DNA from: CAYVMD01 sp964452465
GTDB taxonomy: Bacteria; Armatimonadota; JACIXR01
Length of the DNA stretch: 10,814 bases
Assembly: GCA_964452465.1 (NCBI GenBank)
Contig: CAYVMD010000060.1
Span: forward strand, 1-10,814
Direction: 5' to 3'
The notes under the pieces: generated by a model
What the model was told of the DNA's origin: nothing
Seen by the model: the letters and a program-made list of their open reading frames with translations, nothing else
Database searches by the model: none
In this document: positions 6,996 through 10,814 of the stretch, piece after piece
Layout of the letters: the number at the start of each line of letters is the position of its first letter
How positions within the stretch are numbered: position 1 is the stretch's first letter
Program-made: the position numbers and the translations under genes

Positions 6996-7660
6996 TCGAG
7001 AAACTGGGGATAGATCCTGAGCATCCGCTGATAAAAGAGGCGCTTACCCATCCCTCCTACCGGGATAGGGAAGGGAACTCTGCATCCTATGAACGGTTGG
7101 AGTTCCTGGGTGATGCTATCATAGCAGGGATAGTGGCGGAGTACCTATTTAAGAAGTACCCTTATTTCGATAGCGGAAAGCTTTCCCGCGCGAAAGCCTT
7201 TATCGTTAGCGAGGGTTCACTATCCAAGGTGGCACAGGAGCTACAACTCGGTAAATTGCTTCTGATGAGCAAAGGTGAGGAGAAGGACGGCGGTAGAACT
7301 AAACCATCCGTGCTTTCCGATGCCTTAGAGGCGCTCGTCGGTGCTATTTTCCTCCTCGGTGGGTGGAAAAAGGCTAAGAGATTCGTTCTGAGCGCCTTTC
7401 GTTCGCTCCTTTCCTCAGCTGAGGGGGCTCCCTTGAAGGATTATAAGAGCTTGCTCCAGGAGCATCTCCAAGCCTTGGGGAAGTCGCTCCCTCGTTATGT
7501 GTTGGTAGGGCAGGAGGGTCCTCCTCATCAGAAGGTATTCGAGGTTGAGGTTATAATAGAAGGCGAAACGATGGGAAAGGGTAGGGGAAACACAAAGAAA
7601 GAGGCGGAGATGAGAGCTGCTAAAGGAGCTCTGCTAAAACTTTTAGGGAAGGAGAATTGA
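6992..7660 (+). CDS. rnc: ribonuclease III, non-canonical start
   Basis: This is a double-strand-specific endoribonuclease that matures rRNA and cleaves structured RNA. The signature YERLEFLGDAI gives catalytic Glu34, Glu37 and Asp41 (numbered from the CTG at 6992). SDALEALVGA gives Asp110 and Glu113. A double-stranded RNA-binding domain fills about 150-222 (DYKSLLQEHLQ ... KKEAEMRAAKGALLKLL). The family-conserved ALTHPSY helix lies upstream of the first standard start codon in frame (TTG 7097), which would also cut off the first catalytic Glu, so that start is rejected. Between the in-frame stop at 6956-6958 and 7097 there is no ATG, GTG or TTG. Candidates are CTG 6992, overlapping the mannosidase TGA (CTGA; 222 residues), or ATT 6962 (232 residues, which restores the full first helix and usual length). 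I place it at 6992 provisionally. Reinitiation after mannosidase termination is the likely mechanism. Confidence 0.93.
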   Translation: MIEKLGIDPEHPLIKEALTHPSYRDREGNSASYERLEFLGDAIIAGIVAEYLFKKYPYFDSGKLSRAKAFIVSEGSLSKVAQELQLGKLLLMSKGEEKDGGRTKPSVLSDALEALVGAIFLLGGWKKAKRFVLSAFRSLLSSAEGAPLKDYKSLLQEHLQALGKSLPRYVLVGQEGPPHQKVFEVEVIIEGETMGKGRGNTKKEAEMRAAKGALLKLLGKEN

Positions 7661-7980
7661 TGGACACCCCTCGGGAGAGGATAGAATTCCTCCTCCATTC
7701 CAAGGAAAGGTTGGAAAAACAAGTGGTGCTCCTCGAGAGGGACTTCCAAATAGAGATAGACAAACTCCGCCAGGAAATAGCCACCGCTATCAAATTGCGA
7801 GGGGAGGAGGGAGATGAGGAAGCGTTTCGCAAAAAGGTGGAGGAACAACTGCGGGAGATATTGAGGCAACATCCTAAAGGAAAAAAAGCGAGGGAGATAG
7901 CCTTAGAAATCGATAAAATAAGGAAAAAACTACAAGAAATTGAAAAAATATTGAACGCTCTTACCATGAGGAGGTCATAG
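7660..7980 (+). CDS. small coiled-coil protein, unknown function
   Basis: This 106-residue, highly charged, almost entirely helical protein has two predicted coiled-coil stretches, about 5-45 and 80-102, with Leu/Ile/Val at heptad-like spacing. They are separated by a Gly/Glu-rich turn (RGEEGDEEA) and a basic segment (HPKGKKAR). It has no cysteine, no membrane segment and no signal peptide. I do not recognise a family. The ATG at 7660 overlaps the rnc stop (TGATG, 7658-7662) and has GGAAGGAG five bases upstream; the TTG one codon earlier lies closer to that site and is unlikely to be the start. Overlap with rnc suggests coupled translation and perhaps a role near RNA processing, but that rests on position only. 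It could equally be a structural or scaffold protein. Confidence 0.75.
   Translation: MDTPRERIEFLLHSKERLEKQVVLLERDFQIEIDKLRQEIATAIKLRGEEGDEEAFRKKVEEQLREILRQHPKGKKAREIALEIDKIRKKLQEIEKILNALTMRRS
7968..7975 (+). promoter_or_regulatory. Shine-Dalgarno of the isomerase-like gene
   Basis: GAGGAGGT lies inside the last codons of the coiled-coil gene, seven bases before the ATG at 7983. It supports that start and links translation of the two genes. Confidence 0.7.
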
Positions 7981-7982
7981 GT

Positions 7983-8822
7983 ATGAAGAGAATCGAGGTA
8001 GGTATTCTAAGCCTTTCCTTCTCGATGAAAGGATATACCTTCGATGAGTTCCTAAACTGTGCCAAGGAGTTGCACTTTACCGTCTACGAGCTCTCCACCG
8101 CCCCCGGGGCGCACAAGGGCACAGTGAAGTTCGATGAGGAAGGGCTGGAAGAGATAAAGAGGAAGTCGCAGGAAAAGGGTTTGAGCATCTATGCTCTCGG
8201 AGGTTATACCAATTTCGTTCGCCCTACAACCGAGGAGATGGACGAGGAGATAGAAAAGGTGCATAACTATTTGGATATAGCGGAGAAGTTGGGAGCGAAG
8301 GTGATAAGGGTGTTCGGTGGGGAGCCGCATCCCGATGTGCCGGAAGGAGAGTGGGTGAATCTGATAATTCAGGGTCTGAAAGAGTGTGCGAAGGAGGCGG
8401 AGAGAAGAGGAATATACCTTGGGCTGGAAAATCATGGTTATATAACCAACGATGCAGAGGTGGAACTTAAAATATTGGAGAAAGTAAGCTCTCCCTATGT
8501 CCGTTTAACCGTCGATACCTCCAACTATTACTGGTACGGGCACGACCTTCCCACCGTGGAGAGGTTCCTTAAAATGACTGCTCCTTATTGTGTTCACACC
8601 CATCTAAAGGATGGCTCCGCTAAGAAGGGCTTCCGGGAAAATTATACCTCCCTCGCTTTGGGTGAGGGGGAGATACCCTTGCGAGTTTTTCTGGAGGAAC
8701 TCCTCAAATGTGGTTATGATAATCCCCTGTGCATAGAATATGAGGGAGAGGCGGATATCCGAATTGGAGCTGCCTTGGGATTTGCCTATGTTACCCGCTT
8801 TTTGGCGGAGAAGTATTTATGA
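7983..8822 (+). CDS. sugar phosphate isomerase/epimerase-like TIM barrel (AP endonuclease 2 fold)
   Basis: This 279-residue protein belongs to the xylose-isomerase-like TIM-barrel superfamily, which includes hydroxypyruvate isomerases, inosose dehydratases, tagatose/psicose epimerases and endonuclease IV. The divalent-metal ligand pattern is visible: Glu149 in GLENHG, Asp178 in VDTSNYY, His205/His207 in VHTHLKDG and Glu252 in CIEYEGE. Other typical blocks are KVIRVFGGE near 96-104 and the N-terminal GILSLSFSMKGYTFDEFL. This points to an aldose-ketose isomerase or epimerase on a sugar or polyol rather than DNA repair, since the extra zinc ligands of endonuclease IV are not evident. The specific substrate is unknown. 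It overlaps the DegT-family aminotransferase gene by four bases (ATGA, 8819-8822), so the two may act in one amino-sugar or polyol pathway; that is inference. The start is supported by the Shine-Dalgarno at 7968-7975. Confidence 0.88.
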   Translation: MKRIEVGILSLSFSMKGYTFDEFLNCAKELHFTVYELSTAPGAHKGTVKFDEEGLEEIKRKSQEKGLSIYALGGYTNFVRPTTEEMDEEIEKVHNYLDIAEKLGAKVIRVFGGEPHPDVPEGEWVNLIIQGLKECAKEAERRGIYLGLENHGYITNDAEVELKILEKVSSPYVRLTVDTSNYYWYGHDLPTVERFLKMTAPYCVHTHLKDGSAKKGFRENYTSLALGEGEIPLRVFLEELLKCGYDNPLCIEYEGEADIRIGAALGFAYVTRFLAEKYL

Positions 8823-10063
8823 AAAGGGAAAAACTCGCTATAGAGGGAGGGACACCAGTTAGAAGCAAGCCTTTTCCTACCGTTGGCAATGCTTCCGGTC
8901 GGGATATAGGAGCGGAAGAGCTCCAATTATTGAAGGAAGTGATAGACTCAGGGATCCTCAACCGGGTAGGGGGAAGGATGGTGGAGGAATTGGAGAGGGA
9001 ATTCGCCCGTCTCTACGGAGTTAAAAACGCTATCTGTTCAACCTCTGGAACATCTGCCATTCATGTAGCCCTTGGTGCCTTGAACCCTCCTGTTGCTTCC
9101 GAGATAATAACCACCCCCATTACCGACTTCGGCACCGTCATACCCATTTTGTTTCAAAATTGTATCCCCATCTTCGCCGATGTGGATCCCCTCACCTTCA
9201 ACATAACCGCCCAGACGATAAGGGAAAAGATAACCGATAAGACGGTAGGGATAATAGTCGTCCATCTCTTCGGAAACCCAGCGGACATGGATCCCATCCT
9301 CCAATTAGCTAAAGAAAAGAACCTATTCGTCATAGAGGATTGTGCTCAAGCCTATCTTGCAGAATATAAAGGGAAGAGGGTAGGAACGATGGGAGATATC
9401 TCTGCCTTTAGCCTCCAACAATCCAAACATATAACTTGCGGAGATGGGGGAATAACCATAACCGATGACGAGGCTCTCGCGAGGCGGGCGCGCCTTTTCG
9501 CCGATAAGGGGTGGCCAAGGGAGGAGGGAGGGAGAGGACATCTATTCTTGGCTCCCAATTACAGGATGACGGAATTACAAGGTGCTGTGGCGTTAGCTCA
9601 ACTATCCAAACTGGAAAGAATTGTCCAGAGGAGGAGGGAGATGGCTAAAAGACTATCTCGATACCTTGAGGAGATAGAAGGGCTCGAGCCTCCCTATGTT
9701 CAGGAGGATTGTGAGCATTCCTATTGGCAATATCCCGTCCTTCTAAATGAGGAGATGTTCAATCCTTCCCGCTTCGCCGAGGCGTTAAGAGCTGAGGGGA
9801 TACCCTGTAGCCTCGGTTATATAGGGAGACCGATATTTATGTTCGAGGCGCTAAAAGATAAAAGAACTTATGGAGACAGCCGGTGCCCTTTTTCTTGTCC
9901 TTTCTACGGGAGAGAGATAGAATATAAGGAAGAGGATTGCCCCAATACGGTGGAGGTGTTGAGAAGATTGCTCGTTATTCCTTGGAACGAATTTTATACC
10001 GAGGAGGATGTCGAGGATATAGCCTCCGCCATATACAAAGTAGCGAGCGCTTTGAGAGGATAA
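8819..10063 (+). CDS. DegT/DnrJ/EryC1/StrS-family PLP aminotransferase
   Basis: This 414-residue fold-type I PLP enzyme is of the sugar aminotransferase family. The N-terminal block LAIEGGTPVRSKPFP is characteristic, followed by STSGTSAIHVAL (phosphate/PLP-binding turn), VIEDCAQA (Asp that contacts the pyridine nitrogen) and SLQQSKHITCGDGG, with Lys203 as the Schiff-base lysine. NYRMTELQGAVALAQL is the usual substrate-side helix. Such enzymes transfer an amino group, usually from glutamate, to keto-sugars or cyclitols; some members are dehydratases, which replace the Lys with His. Lysine here supports aminotransferase activity. A C-terminal CPFSCPF stretch followed by a short acidic insert (EIEYKEEDCPN) is the variable region of the family. 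The substrate is unknown. The gene overlaps the isomerase-like gene by four bases and is followed one base later by panB. Confidence 0.93.
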   Translation: MKREKLAIEGGTPVRSKPFPTVGNASGRDIGAEELQLLKEVIDSGILNRVGGRMVEELEREFARLYGVKNAICSTSGTSAIHVALGALNPPVASEIITTPITDFGTVIPILFQNCIPIFADVDPLTFNITAQTIREKITDKTVGIIVVHLFGNPADMDPILQLAKEKNLFVIEDCAQAYLAEYKGKRVGTMGDISAFSLQQSKHITCGDGGITITDDEALARRARLFADKGWPREEGGRGHLFLAPNYRMTELQGAVALAQLSKLERIVQRRREMAKRLSRYLEEIEGLEPPYVQEDCEHSYWQYPVLLNEEMFNPSRFAEALRAEGIPCSLGYIGRPIFMFEALKDKRTYGDSRCPFSCPFYGREIEYKEEDCPNTVEVLRRLLVIPWNEFYTEEDVEDIASAIYKVASALRG

Positions 10064-10064
10064 A

Positions 10065-10814
10065 ATGGCGAAGGTTACGGTAAGACAAATAAGGGAGAAG
10101 AAGAAAAAGGGCGAAAAGATAACCGCCCTAACCGCCTATGATTACCCTACCGCTAAGATAGTGGATTCCGCGGGAGTGGATATAATCTTAGTGGGGGATT
10201 CCGTAGGCAATGTGGTGTTGGGCTATGAGAGCACCTTGCCAGTTACCATGGAGGAAATGCTCCATCATCTAAAAGCGGTGAAGAGGGGGGTGAGGAACGC
10301 TCTTTTGGTGGGAGACATGCCTTTCCTCTCTTATCAGGCGAGCATAGAAGAGGGAATCAGAAACGCTGGGCTCTTCATCAAGGCGGGAGCGGAAGCGGTT
10401 AAATTGGAGGGAGGAAGGCAATTCCTCCCATTGATAGAGCGCCTCGTTCAATCGGGGATCCCCGTTATGGGACATATAGGCCTAACTCCTCAATGGATTC
10501 ACTCCTTTGGTGGATACAGAATTCAGGGGCGCACCGCTAAGGACGCTTTAGCCCTCCTGGAGGATGCCATTTTGCTGGAACAAGCGGGCATCTTCTCCCT
10601 CGTGTTAGAGGGGGTCCCAGTGCAATTAGCGAAGCTTATCACGGAGACCCTTTCCATTCCCACGATAGGCATAGGGGCGGGTAAATTCTGCGATGGGCAG
10701 ATACTCGTTTTTCACGACCTCTTCGGTTGGGGGGATTTCGTTCCCAAACATGCCAAGGTCGTAGTGAACATTAAGGAGATCCTAACCGAGGGAGTAGGAA
10801 AATATGTAGAGGAG
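10065..10814 (+). CDS. panB: 3-methyl-2-oxobutanoate hydroxymethyltransferase, 3' partial
   Basis: This is the first committed enzyme of pantothenate synthesis; it adds a hydroxymethyl group from 5,10-methylene-tetrahydrofolate to 2-oxoisovalerate, giving ketopantoate. The visible 250 codons show the complete catalytic set. TAYDYPTA is followed by LVGDSVGNVVLGYESTLPVT with Mg-binding Asp45. Asp84 lies in LVGDMPF, Lys113 and Glu115 in VKLEGG, His137 in GHIGLTPQ and the catalytic Glu182 in LEGVP. TIGIGAG and VFHDLFG follow. The numbering closely matches the E. coli enzyme. The family is about 260-280 residues, so only the C-terminal tail is missing; no stop is reached. The ATG at 10065 follows the aminotransferase TAA by one base, with a modest GAGAGGA upstream. 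Whether panC follows cannot be seen. Confidence 0.95.
   Translation, partial: MAKVTVRQIREKKKKGEKITALTAYDYPTAKIVDSAGVDIILVGDSVGNVVLGYESTLPVTMEEMLHHLKAVKRGVRNALLVGDMPFLSYQASIEEGIRNAGLFIKAGAEAVKLEGGRQFLPLIERLVQSGIPVMGHIGLTPQWIHSFGGYRIQGRTAKDALALLEDAILLEQAGIFSLVLEGVPVQLAKLITETLSIPTIGIGAGKFCDGQILVFHDLFGWGDFVPKHAKVVVNIKEILTEGVGKYVEE

Noticed and set aside
7657..7659. TTG 7657 as the start of the coiled-coil protein
   Set aside because: The next codon is ATG 7660, with better spacing from GGAAGGAG and a standard TGATG overlap with rnc.
7097..7660. RNase III starting at TTG 7097
   Set aside because: This would delete the conserved ALTHPSY helix and the first catalytic Glu, both of which are encoded in frame just upstream.
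8819..10063. A DegT-family dehydratase (such as a ColD-type enzyme) instead of an aminotransferase
   Set aside because: The Schiff-base position holds Lys203 in QQSKHIT, whereas those dehydratases replace the lysine with histidine; the adjacent His204 does not substitute for it.

Overview
The window is a densely packed, entirely plus-strand gene array from a bacterium: type II fatty-acid synthesis genes acpP and fabF, RNase III and panB. Codon use is rich in AGG/AGA arginine and ATA isoleucine, the sense strand is purine-rich, the proteins are rich in Glu/Lys/Arg, and Shine-Dalgarno sequences are strong (AAGGAGGT-like). This suggests a thermophilic or thermophile-derived lineage. The abundance of glycoside hydrolase, sugar isomerase/epimerase and DegT genes fits saccharolytic groups such as Armatimonadota or similar hot-spring phyla, but the phylum cannot be fixed from this sequence.

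Layout. (1) 46-1642: a 38-residue RCKP-type rubredoxin-like protein, acyl carrier protein and beta-ketoacyl-ACP synthase II, joined by TAATG stop/start overlaps. (2) 1639-6995: a glycan-processing insert made of a clan GH-A (GH5-like) hydrolase with a GATase-like C-terminal half, a zinc-ribbon single-pass membrane protein, and a GH38 alpha-mannosidase. (3) 6992-7980: RNase III, whose only usable starts are non-canonical and overlap the mannosidase end, then a small coiled-coil protein of unknown function. (4) 7983-10063: a sugar-phosphate isomerase/epimerase-like TIM barrel overlapping a DegT-family PLP aminotransferase. (5) 10065-10814: panB (ketopantoate hydroxymethyltransferase), cut by the window edge.

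How the parts relate. In many bacteria acpP, fabF and rnc are direct neighbours. Here that order is kept but split by about 5.4 kb carrying two cytoplasmic-looking glycosidases and a membrane protein, which is the most unusual point of the window. Almost every junction is an overlap or a gap of a few bases. The longest non-coding gap inside the array is 31 bases (4322-4352), and no terminator or convincing internal promoter is visible, so the window reads as one transcription unit with extensive translational coupling. No RNA genes, mobile elements, CRISPR arrays or long repeats were seen.
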